From assembly GCF_000364445.2 (NCBI RefSeq), contig NZ_CP043538.1, positions 3,601,875 through 3,665,874 on the forward strand: 64,000 nucleotides of DNA, in the 5' to 3' direction. Every line of letters begins with the position of its first letter. Positions within the stretch are counted from its first letter, which is position 1. The notes under the pieces were generated by a model that was not told where the DNA came from, searched no databases, and was given only the letters and a program-made list of their open reading frames with translations. Shown piece after piece: positions 38,538 through 47,327 of the stretch. The stretch is from Methylobacterium mesophilicum SR1.6/6 (lineage in GTDB: Bacteria > Pseudomonadota > Alphaproteobacteria > Rhizobiales > Beijerinckiaceae). The position numbers were made by a program, and so were the translations under genes.

Positions 38538-38541
38538 ACAA
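38531..38541 (-). promoter_or_regulatory. Putative FadR-type operator 1
   Basis: TTGTATGAGTA on the minus strand, overlapping the aldehyde dehydrogenase start codon. It differs at one position from TTGTCTGAGTA at 42617-42627, upstream of the epimerase, and a weaker version TTGTAGGAGTG lies at 38611-38621 in the same divergent gap. All are next to promoters of the sugar pathway. Confidence 0.4.
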
Positions 38542-38681
38542 ATAAGCTAGATCAGTTCGGCCGGGCTCGCAAGCGTCTCGACTTCTCCTGCCTAGGGGTG
38601 TCGACGCTTGCACTCCTACAACTTCAGGATACAGTTGCGCCGATCCTGCCCCCTCCCGGAGGCTCGGACCGGAGGTGACGG

Positions 38682-39422
38682 GTGAGGCAGGACCGCGGGC
38701 ACGAAGATATCCGGCTTCCGCTTGCCTCAAGCTGGCGTCGCATCCACGGCTCGGTGGCGCGCGATCTCGGCGTCGCGATCCTGTCCGGCCGCTACGCGCC
38801 GGGGGACGTGCTGCCCGGGGAGATCGAGTTCGCGGAGCAGCTCAAGGTGTCGCGCACCGCCTATCGCGAGGCGATTCGCATCTTGAGCGCCAAGGGCCTC
38901 GTGGAGAGCCGGCCGCGCACCGGCACCCGCGTCAGCCAGCGCAGCCGCTGGAACCTGCTCGATCCCGACATCCTGGCCTGGGCCTTCGAGGCGGAGCCGA
39001 GCGAGGCGTTCATCCGCGACCTGTTCGAGCTGCGCATGATCGTCGAGCCGGCCGCCGCCGCCCTCGCGGCCGAGCGGCGCTCGGGCCTCGACATCGCCCG
39101 GATGGGCCACGCCCTGGAGGAGATGGGCCGCCACGGCCTCGCCACCGAGGTGGGCCGCGCCGCCGACCAAGCCTTCCACAACACGATCCTGGAGGCGGCG
39201 CGCAACGGGCCGCTGATGGCCCTGTCGAGCTCCATCGCGGCCGCGGTCACCTGGACCACCATCTTCAAGCACCGGCGGCAGCACAAGCCGCGGGACCCGA
39301 TGCCCGACCATCGCGTCCTCTACGACGCGATCGTGGCGGGCGAGCCGGACACCGCCCGCGCGGCGATGACCGAGCTGGTCCGCCTCGCGCTCGCCGATAC
39401 CGAGATGGCGTTGCGGCCTTGA
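38682..39422 (+). CDS. FadR/GntR family transcriptional regulator
   Basis: A 246-residue regulator. The winged HTH lies at about residues 22-90 (GDVLPGEIEFAEQLKVSRTA, RILSAKGLVESRPRTGTRVS). The C-terminal FCD effector domain contains LFELRMIVEPAAAALAAERR and DQAFHNTILEAARNGP. FCD regulators of this group usually sense sugar acids or pathway intermediates and repress the pathway. GTG 38682 has GGAGG at 38671-38675. It is divergent from the semialdehyde dehydrogenase operon and convergent with the dehydratase. Confidence 0.87.
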   Translation: MRQDRGHEDIRLPLASSWRRIHGSVARDLGVAILSGRYAPGDVLPGEIEFAEQLKVSRTAYREAIRILSAKGLVESRPRTGTRVSQRSRWNLLDPDILAWAFEAEPSEAFIRDLFELRMIVEPAAAALAAERRSGLDIARMGHALEEMGRHGLATEVGRAADQAFHNTILEAARNGPLMALSSSIAAAVTWTTIFKHRRQHKPRDPMPDHRVLYDAIVAGEPDTARAAMTELVRLALADTEMALRP

Positions 39423-39434
39423 GAATCCGGGTTT

Positions 39435-39544
39435 CCAAAGGGCGCAGCCCTTTGGGGAGGTATCGGGGCGGAGCCCCGATGTCGGGCTTCGCCCGAACTC
39501 ATCAGGGCTCCGCCCTGCACCCGCGAAAGGTCCCGGACCTTTCG
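39435..39544. repeat. Array of five hairpins between convergent genes
   Basis: Five perfect short palindromes follow one another: CCAAAGGGC/GCCCTTTGG (39435-39455), ATCGGGGC/GCCCCGAT (39462-39480), TCGGGC/GCCCGA (39482-39496), CAGGGC/GCCCTG (39503-39517), and CGAAAGGTCC/GGACCTTTCG (39524-39544). The first four have 3-nt loops. GAATCCGGG occurs as a direct repeat on both sides (39423-39431 and 39544-39552). It occupies nearly the whole gap between the regulator and the dehydratase and probably ends transcription from both directions. Confidence 0.8.
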
Positions 39545-39564
39545 AATCCGGGACTCCGTGGGGT

Positions 39565-41379
39565 TCAGTGGTTGTCGCGCGGCAGGCCGCTGGTCTGCGC
39601 GATGCGCTGGAACGTCTCCGCCCCCTCCAGGATCGCGCCCGTGTGCATCTGCCCGACGGCGGCACGCTGCATCGCCTGCCAGGGGGTCTGGGAGGCCGGG
39701 TAGGCGTAGCCGCCCGCCGCCTCCAGGGCCTCGCGGCGCCGGGCGATCTCGTCCGCGTCGACCAGCATGTCGGCGGTGCCGCGGCGCAGGTCGATCCGGA
39801 CCCGGTCGCCGGTGCGCAGGAGCGCGAGGCCGCCGCCGGCCGCCGCCTCCGGGGAGGCGTTGAGGATCGACGGCGAGGCCGAGGTGCCGGACTGGCGCCC
39901 GTCGCCGAGGCACGGCAGCGCGTGCACGCCGGCCCGGATCAGATCCGCGGGCGGGCGCATGTTCACCACCTCGGCCGCCCCGGGATAGCCCACCGGCCCG
40001 GCGCCGCGCATCACCAGCAGGGTCTCGGCGGTGATGCCGAGGCTCGGATCGTCGATCCGGTGATGGTAGTCCTCGGGCCCGTCGAACACCACGACGGGGC
40101 CCTCGAAGGCGTCCGGATCCTCGGGGTTCGAGAGGTAGCGGTCGCGGAATTCCGGGCCGATCACGCTGGTCTTCATCACCGCGGCCTCGAACAGGTTGCC
40201 GCGCAGCACCAGGAAGCCCGCCGCCTCCTTCAGGGGCCGGTCGATCGGCCGGATCACGTCCTCGTCCTCGATCGTCGCGCCGCGGCAATTGTCGCCGATG
40301 GTGCGGCCGTTGACGGTCAGCGCGCCCTCGCGGATCAGGCCGCGGCTCATGAGCTGCGCCACCACGGCAGGCAGGCTGCCGGCGCGGTAGTAATCCTCGC
40401 CGAGATAGGCGCCGGCCGGCTGCAGGTTGACGAGCAGCGGCACGTCGAGCCCGTAGGTCTGCCAGTCGGCGATGTCGAGTTCCACGCCCATGTGCCGGGC
40501 GATGGCCGCGAGGTGGATCGGCGCGTTGGTGGAGCCGCCGATCGCCGAGTTGACCACGATGGCGTTGAGGAAGGCGTCCCGGGTCAGGATCTCGGAAGGC
40601 TTCAGGTCCTCCGCCACCATGGCGACGATGCGCTTGCCGGTCTGGTAGGCGACCTCCTGCCGGTCGCGGTAGGGCGCCGGGATCGCCGCGGAGCCCGGCA
40701 GCATCATGCCCAGGGCCTCCGCGAGGGTGTTCATCGTGGTCGCCGTGCCCATCGTGTTGCAGAAGCCGGTCGAGGGCGCCGACGAGGTCACGAGCTTGAT
40801 AAAGCCGTCATGGTCGATCTCGCCCGCCGCCAGCATCTCGCGGGCCTTCCAGACGATCGTGCCGGAGCCCGTGCGCTGGCCCTTGAACCAGCCGTTCAGC
40901 ATCGGCCCCACCGAGAGGGCGATGGCCGGGATGTTCACGGTGGCGGCGGCCATCAGGCAGGCCGGGGTGGTCTTGTCGCAGCCCGTGGTCAGCACCACCC
41001 CGTCGAGCGGGTAGCCGTAGAGCAGCTCCACGAGGCCGAGATAGGCGAGGTTGCGGTCGAGGCCCGCGGTCGGCCGCTTTCCGGTTTCCTGGATCGGGTG
41101 GACGGGAAACTCCAGCACGATGCCGCCGGCCTCGCGGATGCCCTCGCGGATCCGCTCCGCCAGGACGAGGTGGTGGCGGTTGCACGGCGACAGGTCGGAG
41201 CCCGTCTGGGCGATGCCGATGATCGGCCTGCCCGAGCGCAGCTCTTCCAGGCTGAGGCCGAAGTTGAGGTAGCGCTCCAGGTAGAGCGCCGTCATGTCGA
41301 TGTTGTCGGGATTGTCGAACCACGCGCGGGAGCGCAGTGGGCGGGCGGTCTTGGGCCGGGCGGTCTTGGGGTCGGTCAT
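39565..41379 (-). CDS. IlvD/Edd family sugar-acid dehydratase (L-arabonate dehydratase-like)
   Basis: A 604-residue iron-sulfur dehydratase. Cluster and metal ligands are in [26 protein letters not shown] and [33 protein letters not shown] is the conserved C-terminal motif. The N-terminus [20 protein letters not shown] is typical of pentonate dehydratases, which convert L-arabonate or D-xylonate to 2-keto-3-deoxy-pentonate. The ATG at 41379 overlaps the epimerase stop (ATGA). Sequence by eye does not separate arabonate, xylonate and galactonate as substrates. Confidence 0.88.
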   Translation of the reverse strand: MTDPKTARPKTARPLRSRAWFDNPDNIDMTALYLERYLNFGLSLEELRSGRPIIGIAQTGSDLSPCNRHHLVLAERIREGIREAGGIVLEFPVHPIQETGKRPTAGLDRNLAYLGLVELLYGYPLDGVVLTTGCDKTTPACLMAAATVNIPAIALSVGPMLNGWFKGQRTGSGTIVWKAREMLAAGEIDHDGFIKLVTSSAPSTGFCNTMGTATTMNTLAEALGMMLPGSAAIPAPYRDRQEVAYQTGKRIVAMVAEDLKPSEILTRDAFLNAIVVNSAIGGSTNAPIHLAAIARHMGVELDIADWQTYGLDVPLLVNLQPAGAYLGEDYYRAGSLPAVVAQLMSRGLIREGALTVNGRTIGDNCRGATIEDEDVIRPIDRPLKEAAGFLVLRGNLFEAAVMKTSVIGPEFRDRYLSNPEDPDAFEGPVVVFDGPEDYHHRIDDPSLGITAETLLVMRGAGPVGYPGAAEVVNMRPPADLIRAGVHALPCLGDGRQSGTSASPSILNASPEAAAGGGLALLRTGDRVRIDLRRGTADMLVDADEIARRREALEAAGGYAYPASQTPWQAMQRAAVGQMHTGAILEGAETFQRIAQTSGLPRDNH

Positions 41380-42527
41380 CGATGGGTCCGGTGGGCGGGG
41401 CTGGTCGAGAAGCGGTAGGTGATCACGTTCCGGTAGGTCTGGCCGGGATCGAGCCGGGCCGAGCCGAAGGCGGGCTGGTTGGGCGTGTCGGGGAACAGCT
41501 CCGGCTCCAGCGCCAGGGCGTCCGACTGCCGGTAGGCGAGGCCGGATTTACCCACCGCGGTCGCGTCGAGGAAGTTGCCCGCGTAGACCTGCACCCCCGG
41601 CTGATTGCTCGCCACGTCGAGCACCCGGCCCGAATCCGGATCCTCGACCCGCGCCACCGGGTGCGGTTCGGCCGTGGGGGCGTCGGTCACGACCCAGTTG
41701 TGGTCGTAGCCGCGCCCGCGCACGATCTGCGCGTCCCGGCCGTCGCGGATGCGTGCGCCGATCACCGCCGGCGTGCGAAAGTCGAAGGGCGTGCCCGCCA
41801 CCGGCCGGTGCACGCCGGTGGGGATCAGGGTGGCGTCGACCGGCGTGTAGCGCTCCGCCGGGATGGTCAGGACATGGTCGAGGATCGAGCGGCCCGAGCC
41901 CTCCCCCGCCAAGTTGAAGAAGCTGTGGTTGGTCAGGTTGACGATGGTCGGCCGGTCGGTGGTGGCCTCGTAGGTGACGGTCAGCGTGTTCGTGTCGTCC
42001 AGCCTGTAGGTGGCGGTCGCCGTCAGCGTGCCGGGATAGCCCTCCTCGCCGTCCGGGCTGACGTAGCGCAGGGTCACCGACGGCGTGGCGCCGCCCGTCA
42101 CGGCGGTGATCGTCCAGAGCCGCCTGTCGAAGCCGGCGGCGCCGCCGTGCAGGGCGTTGGGGCCGTCGTTGGTGGCCAGGGTGTAGGTCCGGCCGTCGAG
42201 GGTGAAGCGGCCCGCGCGGATGCGGTTGGCGTAGCGGCCCACGCTCGCGCCGAAATAATTGCCCTTGGCCAGGTAGGCGGCGAGGTCGTTGTAGCCGAGC
42301 ACCACGTCGGCCGGCGCGCCGGCCCGGTCCGGCACCTCGAGGGTGCGCAGCAGCGCCCCCCACGCGAGGATCCGCGCCGTGACGCCCCTGCCGTTGGACA
42401 GCGTCACCTCCTCGACCGTGCGGCCGTCCGGGAGGGTGCCGAACACGGTCCGGGACGGCTCGGCCGCCTGGGCCGAGGCCGGGATCGCCGCGCCGGCGCA
42501 CAAGGCCACGAGTTCCGCTCCACGCAT
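41376..42527 (-). CDS. Exported aldose 1-epimerase (GalM family)
   Basis: A 383-residue mutarotase with an N-terminal signal [20 protein letters not shown] ending at AQA. Family motifs are [23 protein letters not shown] with the catalytic His, [14 protein letters not shown] with the second His and [15 protein letters not shown] with the catalytic Glu. It should interconvert aldose anomers in the periplasm before import or oxidation. ATG 42527 is chosen for the signal peptide. Its promoter at 42613-42640 contains a putative operator. Confidence 0.88.
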   Translation of the reverse strand: MRGAELVALCAGAAIPASAQAAEPSRTVFGTLPDGRTVEEVTLSNGRGVTARILAWGALLRTLEVPDRAGAPADVVLGYNDLAAYLAKGNYFGASVGRYANRIRAGRFTLDGRTYTLATNDGPNALHGGAAGFDRRLWTITAVTGGATPSVTLRYVSPDGEEGYPGTLTATATYRLDDTNTLTVTYEATTDRPTIVNLTNHSFFNLAGEGSGRSILDHVLTIPAERYTPVDATLIPTGVHRPVAGTPFDFRTPAVIGARIRDGRDAQIVRGRGYDHNWVVTDAPTAEPHPVARVEDPDSGRVLDVASNQPGVQVYAGNFLDATAVGKSGLAYRQSDALALEPELFPDTPNQPAFGSARLDPGQTYRNVITYRFSTSPAHRTHR

Positions 42528-42612
42528 CAGGTCCTCCCCGGTCGGATCCGTCCGCCCTGCCGGATCATGCGCCGGTGCGCGGAGGACGTGCGGTTGACGC
42601 CCGCGAACCCGT

Positions 42613-42640
42613 TTTATACTCAGACAATTGACTTGGACAA
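42613..42640 (-). promoter_or_regulatory. Promoter of the epimerase-dehydratase operon with putative operator
   Basis: On the minus strand: TTGTCC (42640-42635), 16-bp spacer, TATAAA (42618-42613), about 85 bp before the epimerase ATG. TTGTCTGAGTA (42627-42617) lies in the spacer and -10 box, a classical repressor position, and matches the element at the dehydrogenase start with one difference. Confidence 0.5.
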
Positions 42641-42685
42641 TACGGCGCCCCGGCAAGGCGGCCCGGCAGGGAGAGGACGCGCTCG

Positions 42686-43999
42686 ATGGCAGGACCGATC
42701 GCGGGCGCCGGGACACGCGCGGCCCGGCCGGGGGAAGCCGCCGCGGGCGACGGGGCCGGGTCCCGTGCCGCCCTGTCGCTGCTGGCCAGCCTGTTCTTCA
42801 TGTGGGGCTTCATCACGGTCATCAACAACACGCTGCTGCCGCACCTGCGCAGCGTGTTCGACCTCGACTACACGCAGACCACGCTGATCGAGTCGGTCTG
42901 GTTCATCGCGTATTTCGTGGCCTCGATCCCGGCGGCGAAGCTGATCGCGCGGATCGGCTACCAGCGGTCCCTGGTGGCCGGCCTCGGCATCATGGCGGCC
43001 GGCACCCTCGGCATGGTGGGCGCGGCCCACGCGGTCTCGTACGGGATCACGCTCACCGCGCTGTTCGTGATCGCCAGCGGCATCACCCTGCTGCAGGTCG
43101 CCGCCAACCCCTACGTGGCGGTGGTCGGCCCCGCCGAGAGCGCCCCGGCGCGGCTCAACCTCGTGCAGGCGTTCAACTCCCTCGGCACCACCCTGGCGCC
43201 CCTGTTCGGCGGCATCCTGATCCTCGGCCGCTCGACCTCGGGCAACGCCGCCGCCGGCACCGTGCTGACCCCCGCCGAGCGCCTCGCGGACGCGCAGTCG
43301 GTGCAGCTCCCCTACCTGATCGTGGCGGCAATCCTCGTGGGGCTCGCCGTGGTGATCGCCCGCTTTCCGCTGCCCGCCATGGGGGGCGGGGCGGGCGCCG
43401 CCCGGGACGCCGGGGCCGGGGGCACCGGCGGGTCGCTCTGGCGGCACCGCAACCTCGTGCTCGGCGTGCCGGCGATCTTCATCTACCTGATCGCCGAGAT
43501 CGGGGTGTCGAACCTGTTCATCAACTTCGTCGCGCAGCCCGAGATCGGCGACCTGACCCACGCTCAGGCCGCGCGCTACCTGTTTCTGCTCTGGGGCGGG
43601 ATGATGGTCGGCCGCTTCGTCGGCAGCTACCTGATGCAGGCGCGCCCGGCCGAGGCGGTCCTCGCCGGGGCGGCGGTCGGCGCCTGCGCGGTGATGCTGG
43701 TGGCAACCTTCGCCACCGGCCCCGTGGCGATGTGGGCGCTGATCTCCGTGGGGCTGTTCCACGCGATCATGTTCCCGACGATCTTCACCCTCGGCATCCG
43801 CGGCCTCGGGCCGCTGACCGAGGCGGGGGCGGGGCTGCTGATCATGGCGATCGCCGGCGGCTCCCTAGTGGTGGTGCAGGGCTGGGCGGCGGACCGGTTC
43901 GGGCTGCAGCACGCGTTCCTGATCACCGCGGCCTGCGAACTCTACGTCCTCTTCTACGCCGTCTGGGGCTGCCGGCCGGGCCCCCCGGCATCGGCCTGA
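42686..43999 (+). CDS. FucP-type sugar:H+ symporter (MFS)
   Basis: A 437-residue major facilitator protein with twelve hydrophobic segments and FucP/glucose-galactose-family motifs: FFMWGFITVINNTLLPHLRS near the first helix, IASGITLLQVAANPYVAVVG, and LNLVQAFNSLGTTLAPLFGG. It probably imports L-arabinose, galactose or fucose. It is divergent from the epimerase and followed after 16 bp by the lactonase. Confidence 0.9.
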   Translation: MAGPIAGAGTRAARPGEAAAGDGAGSRAALSLLASLFFMWGFITVINNTLLPHLRSVFDLDYTQTTLIESVWFIAYFVASIPAAKLIARIGYQRSLVAGLGIMAAGTLGMVGAAHAVSYGITLTALFVIASGITLLQVAANPYVAVVGPAESAPARLNLVQAFNSLGTTLAPLFGGILILGRSTSGNAAAGTVLTPAERLADAQSVQLPYLIVAAILVGLAVVIARFPLPAMGGGAGAARDAGAGGTGGSLWRHRNLVLGVPAIFIYLIAEIGVSNLFINFVAQPEIGDLTHAQAARYLFLLWGGMMVGRFVGSYLMQARPAEAVLAGAAVGACAVMLVATFATGPVAMWALISVGLFHAIMFPTIFTLGIRGLGPLTEAGAGLLIMAIAGGSLVVVQGWAADRFGLQHAFLITAACELYVLFYAVWGCRPGPPASA

Positions 44000-44015
44000 C
44001 CGGGGCGGCGCGACC

Positions 44016-44879
44016 ATGAAACCAGGGATCCGCATCGTCGCCCGCGCGGGGCGCGACCGTCTCGGCGAGGGGCCCATCTGGGTTCCGGAACGCGGGATGC
44101 TGTTCTGGGTCGACATCGAGGCGCCGGCCCTGAACTGGCTCGACCTCGCGGCCGGCGCGACCGGCCGGCGCCCGTTCCCGGAGCCGCTGGGCTGGATCAT
44201 CCCCTGGGCCGGACGGCGGGACTTCATCGTCGGGCTGAAGAGCGGCTTCGCGACCTACGACCTGGAGGCCGACCGCATCGTGCCGATCGGCGATCCCGAA
44301 CCGGACTATCCCGACAACCGCCTGAACGACGCCAAGGTGGATCTCGCCGGCCGGATCTGGGCCGGGAGCATGCACCAGGCCGAGACGGCGGTCTCCGGGT
44401 CCCTGCACCGGCTCGACCCCGACCTGACGTGGCAGCGGATGGACGGCGCCTACGGCGTCGCCAACGGCCCGACCTTCAGCCTCGACGGCCGGGTCATCTA
44501 TCACAGCGACAGCGCCGCCCGGACGGTCTACGCCTTCGACCTCGCCGCGGACGGGACGCTCTCGGGCAAGCGGCCGTTCCTGCGCTTCCCGGACGATTGG
44601 GGCTGGCCCGACGGGATGACCACCGATGCCGAGGGCTGCCTCTGGATCGCCCATTGGGGCGGCGGCCGGCTGAGCCGCGTCGATCCGGACGGGCGCCCGA
44701 TGCGGGCGGTCGCCCTCCCCGCCCCCAACATCACGAGCTGCGCCTTCGCGGGCGACGGGCTCGACCGCCTGTTCGTCACCTCCGCGTCGCGGGGCGCCGA
44801 GCAGGTGGCGGAGGCCGGAGCGCTGTTCGAGCTCGACGTCGGCGTGGTCGGGCTGCCGCCGCGGGCCTTCGGGGGATGA
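44016..44879 (+). CDS. SMP-30/gluconolactonase family sugar lactonase
   Basis: A 287-residue six-bladed propeller lactonase. Likely metal ligands lie in LGEGPIWVPE (Glu), DNRLNDAKVDLAGRIWAGSM (Asn) and WPDGMTTDAEGCLWIA (Asp). It should open the aldonolactone produced by the sugar dehydrogenase (for example L-arabino-gamma-lactone) to the acid used by the IlvD/Edd dehydratase. It forms an operon with the sugar importer and is followed by a strong hairpin. Confidence 0.87.
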   Translation: MKPGIRIVARAGRDRLGEGPIWVPERGMLFWVDIEAPALNWLDLAAGATGRRPFPEPLGWIIPWAGRRDFIVGLKSGFATYDLEADRIVPIGDPEPDYPDNRLNDAKVDLAGRIWAGSMHQAETAVSGSLHRLDPDLTWQRMDGAYGVANGPTFSLDGRVIYHSDSAARTVYAFDLAADGTLSGKRPFLRFPDDWGWPDGMTTDAEGCLWIAHWGGGRLSRVDPDGRPMRAVALPAPNITSCAFAGDGLDRLFVTSASRGAEQVAEAGALFELDVGVVGLPPRAFGG

Positions 44880-44889
44880 GGCCGGCCTC

Positions 44890-44932
44890 GGCGCCCGATC
44901 GCTTCGCGACGATCGCGAAGCGATCGGGCGCC
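44890..44932 (+). terminator. Perfect 20-bp hairpin after the lactonase gene
   Basis: GGCGCCCGATCGCTTCGCGA is followed by CGA and its exact reverse complement, 10 bases after the stop at 44879. The stem is exceptionally long and perfect; no T-run follows. It most likely ends the importer-lactonase transcript or blocks 3' exonucleases. Confidence 0.65.
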
Positions 44933-45131
44933 CGGCGACACCGGAGCCGAACCGCATCGGCCCGAGCGCGCGACCGGGCCGTCCTGTTCCGGTGGCATTC
45001 CCGCTCACGCCGCGCGTCGCAGGGCCCCGAGACCATCTCGGAATCGTGTGCGGCCATCACCCGGATGGGGGATGCGCCGCACCGGCCCGGCCTCTACCGT
45101 CGGTCCATCTCCGAGACGAGACCACCTCCGA

Positions 45132-45162
45132 GCCCGCCCGGCCAACGCCGTGGCGGGCTTCT
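45132..45162 (+). terminator. Hairpin followed by pyrimidine tract
   Basis: GCCCGCCCGGC pairs with GCCGTGGCGGGC (one bulged T) around a short loop, followed by TTCTTCT. It reads as a terminator on the plus strand, 250 bp after the lactonase, and may serve as a backup or end an unrecognised short transcript. The rest of 44880-45212 shows nothing else. Confidence 0.5.
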
Positions 45163-45212
45163 TCTCGGGGCCGGCGCGCGGATGCGCCAGGCCGGCCTGC
45201 CCGCCGGTGGGG

Positions 45213-45890
45213 TCAGCCGGGCTGCCGGCCACCCATCCGCGCCTGCATCCGGGTGAGCTGGGCGATGTGCAGGTCGATCAGCGGCAGGGTCCCCCGGGCG
45301 ATCCGGCGCAGGCCTGGATCCTCACCCGACTGGGCGTAGGAGCCATGGATGCCGAGCGCCTCCTGGTGTCCCTGGAGCGAGGCGTTCACGAAGGTCGCGT
45401 CGTATTGCGGCCCCGGCGGCATCCCGGTGAGCTGCGACAGGATCTGCGCCTTCTGCGCGTCGGTGGTCATGCCCCGGGGCGCCGCGACGCCGAGCGCCCC
45501 GCCCGCGACCCCGGCTGCCGTGTTCACCGCGGTGCCCGCCACCGCCACGGGCGCCGCCACGAGACCGCCGATCAGGCCGCCGGGGCCGGCCGCCGCGGGG
45601 CCCGGCGCCGGGATCGGCGCGCCGCCGGTATAGGCGTTGATCTTCCGGGAGAGGTTCACCTGCTCGATGACCTCCGCCCGGGAGAACTTCTTGACCATCG
45701 GGTTCGTGGTCTTCTCGTGGGCGTCGCGGGCCGTGTTCTCCAGGAACAGGCCGCCGGTGGTCGCCATCTGGAGATAGGCGCCGGTGGGAACCGCGCCCGC
45801 CGGCGTGACCTGGGCGATGGCTGTGCGCGTGAGCGCCAGCGCCGCGGTGGCGCCCAGCATGGTGGTGAGGAGGTCGCGACGATGCATCAT
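45213..45890 (-). CDS. DUF4142 domain protein, exported
   Basis: A 225-residue protein. The N-terminus MMHRRDLLTTMLGATAALAL is a signal with Arg-Arg (Tat-like) ending near AIAQ. The DUF4142 four-helix, ferritin-like region is recognisable in YLQMATTGGLFLENTARDAH and FSRAEVIEQVNLSRKI, and the C-terminal TFVNASLQGHQEALGIHGSY. A roughly 55-residue Gly/Ala/Pro-rich insertion (from GAPIPAPGPAAAGP) splits the domain, which is unusual. Function unknown. ATG 45887 is an alternative start. Confidence 0.78.
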   Translation of the reverse strand: MMHRRDLLTTMLGATAALALTRTAIAQVTPAGAVPTGAYLQMATTGGLFLENTARDAHEKTTNPMVKKFSRAEVIEQVNLSRKINAYTGGAPIPAPGPAAAGPGGLIGGLVAAPVAVAGTAVNTAAGVAGGALGVAAPRGMTTDAQKAQILSQLTGMPPGPQYDATFVNASLQGHQEALGIHGSYAQSGEDPGLRRIARGTLPLIDLHIAQLTRMQARMGGRQPG

Positions 45891-46250
45891 GAGGATAGCT
45901 TCCCGTGAGGTGAGGCACCCGACGCCCCGATCATCGCTGAGGTGCTGCTTGGCGAACCGCACGACGCGGACGATGTTCCTGCTCCGACGTCCCCCGTGCG
46001 TCTGGACGGACGGCCCCGGTTCCGCGGCGGCAGGTCCGGCCGGCGGTGGACGGATCCAGCCGGGCGATACAAGTCTTCAGGCTATTCGCCGATATGTCGG
46101 CGCGTGATCCGAAGCTTTATCTCCGATCCGGCCGGCCCTAAGACTGATCGATTGGACGAGGCGGCGTTCGGGCTTCGCGCGGCACCGTGCGCGTCACAGG
46201 CACGTTGGCCCTGCCGCGCGGACCGGGGCAGAGGTGACCCAGAGGTGACC
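45891..46250. other. Intergenic region between divergent genes
   Basis: About 360 bp that must hold promoters for the DUF4142 gene and the LacI regulator. GAGGTGACC occurs twice just before the LacI start (about 46231 and 46242), the second acting as ribosome site. No palindromic LacI operator was recognised. Confidence 0.4.
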
Positions 46251-47312
46251 ATGGGCCAGATGACGATCAAGGATGTCGCGCGGCGGGCCGGCGTGAGCTT
46301 CCAGACGGTCTCCCTGGTCCTGAACCATCCCGAGAAGGTCGCCCGGACCACGCGCGAGACCATCGAGGCCGCCATGCGCGACCTGGACTTCGTGCCGAGC
46401 CTCGCGGCCCGCTCGCTGCGCAAGAAGCCGAGCCGCAGCATCGCCTGCGTGTTCTCCGTGGGTGCCCGGCCCGACGACGCGTCCGGCCCGGTGCCGGAGA
46501 CCGACGAGGGCGTCCTCCTGCAGACCTTCGCGCATGTCACCGACCAGCACGGCTACACGCTGATCCACCGCCGCTGGTGCCGCGACGAGCCGGACGGCCT
46601 GAGCCGGATCAACGGCCTGGTCAGCGAGGCCCGGGTCGACGGCATCGTGGTCTTCGGCGACCGACCGGACGACCCGCTGGTGGCGATGCTGCAGGCCAAG
46701 CGGTTCCCCTTCGTGGTGTTCGGCCTCGACCTGCCCGGCGCGCATTGCGCGATCCGGGCCGAGCGCGACGCGGTCCACGCCGCCATGGGCCATCTCATCC
46801 GGGCGGGCAGCCGGTCGATCTGCTTCTTCCGGGGCGAGCGCCACGGGCGGTCGTCGCCGGCCGTCGCCGAGCGGTTCCGGGGCTATCGCGAGGCCCTGGC
46901 GGAGGCGGGTCTGCCCCTGCGCGACGACCTCGTCGTGCCGTGCGGCTGGACGTCCGAGAGCGGCCATCGCGCGACCCTCGACCTGCTCGACCGCCCGGCC
47001 CGGCCGGACGCGATCCTCGCGGCCGACGACCGGGTGGCGCTCGGCGTCCTGAAGGCGCTGCACGACCGCGGCGTGCGCGTCCCCGAGGCGATCCGGGTCG
47101 TCGGCTTCGGCAACCGCGTCCAGAGCGCCTACACGATCCCGAGCCTGACCTCGATCGAGGTCCCGACGCTGGAGATGGTGCGGTTCGCCTTCGCGACCCT
47201 GGTGGAGGTCATCGAGGGCACGCGCGCGTCCGACGATCTGGCGCAGCGGCTCTTCCCCACCCGCCTCGTCGTCCGCGACTCAACCGGGGTCGCGGGGCCG
47301 CCGCAGCATTAG
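46251..47312 (+). CDS. LacI family transcriptional regulator
   Basis: A 353-residue repressor. The N-terminal HTH and hinge are MTIKDVARRAGVSFQTVSLV and SLAARSLRKKPSRSIACVFS; a periplasmic-binding-protein-like effector domain follows (VDGIVVFGDRPDDPLVAML, DAILAADDRVALGVLKAL). Targets are unknown; neither neighbour is a sugar transporter. GAGGTGACC precedes ATG 46251. It converges with the ABC exporter. Confidence 0.88.
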   Translation: MGQMTIKDVARRAGVSFQTVSLVLNHPEKVARTTRETIEAAMRDLDFVPSLAARSLRKKPSRSIACVFSVGARPDDASGPVPETDEGVLLQTFAHVTDQHGYTLIHRRWCRDEPDGLSRINGLVSEARVDGIVVFGDRPDDPLVAMLQAKRFPFVVFGLDLPGAHCAIRAERDAVHAAMGHLIRAGSRSICFFRGERHGRSSPAVAERFRGYREALAEAGLPLRDDLVVPCGWTSESGHRATLDLLDRPARPDAILAADDRVALGVLKALHDRGVRVPEAIRVVGFGNRVQSAYTIPSLTSIEVPTLEMVRFAFATLVEVIEGTRASDDLAQRLFPTRLVVRDSTGVAGPPQH

Positions 47313-47327
47313 CGGGCCGCCGCAGCC

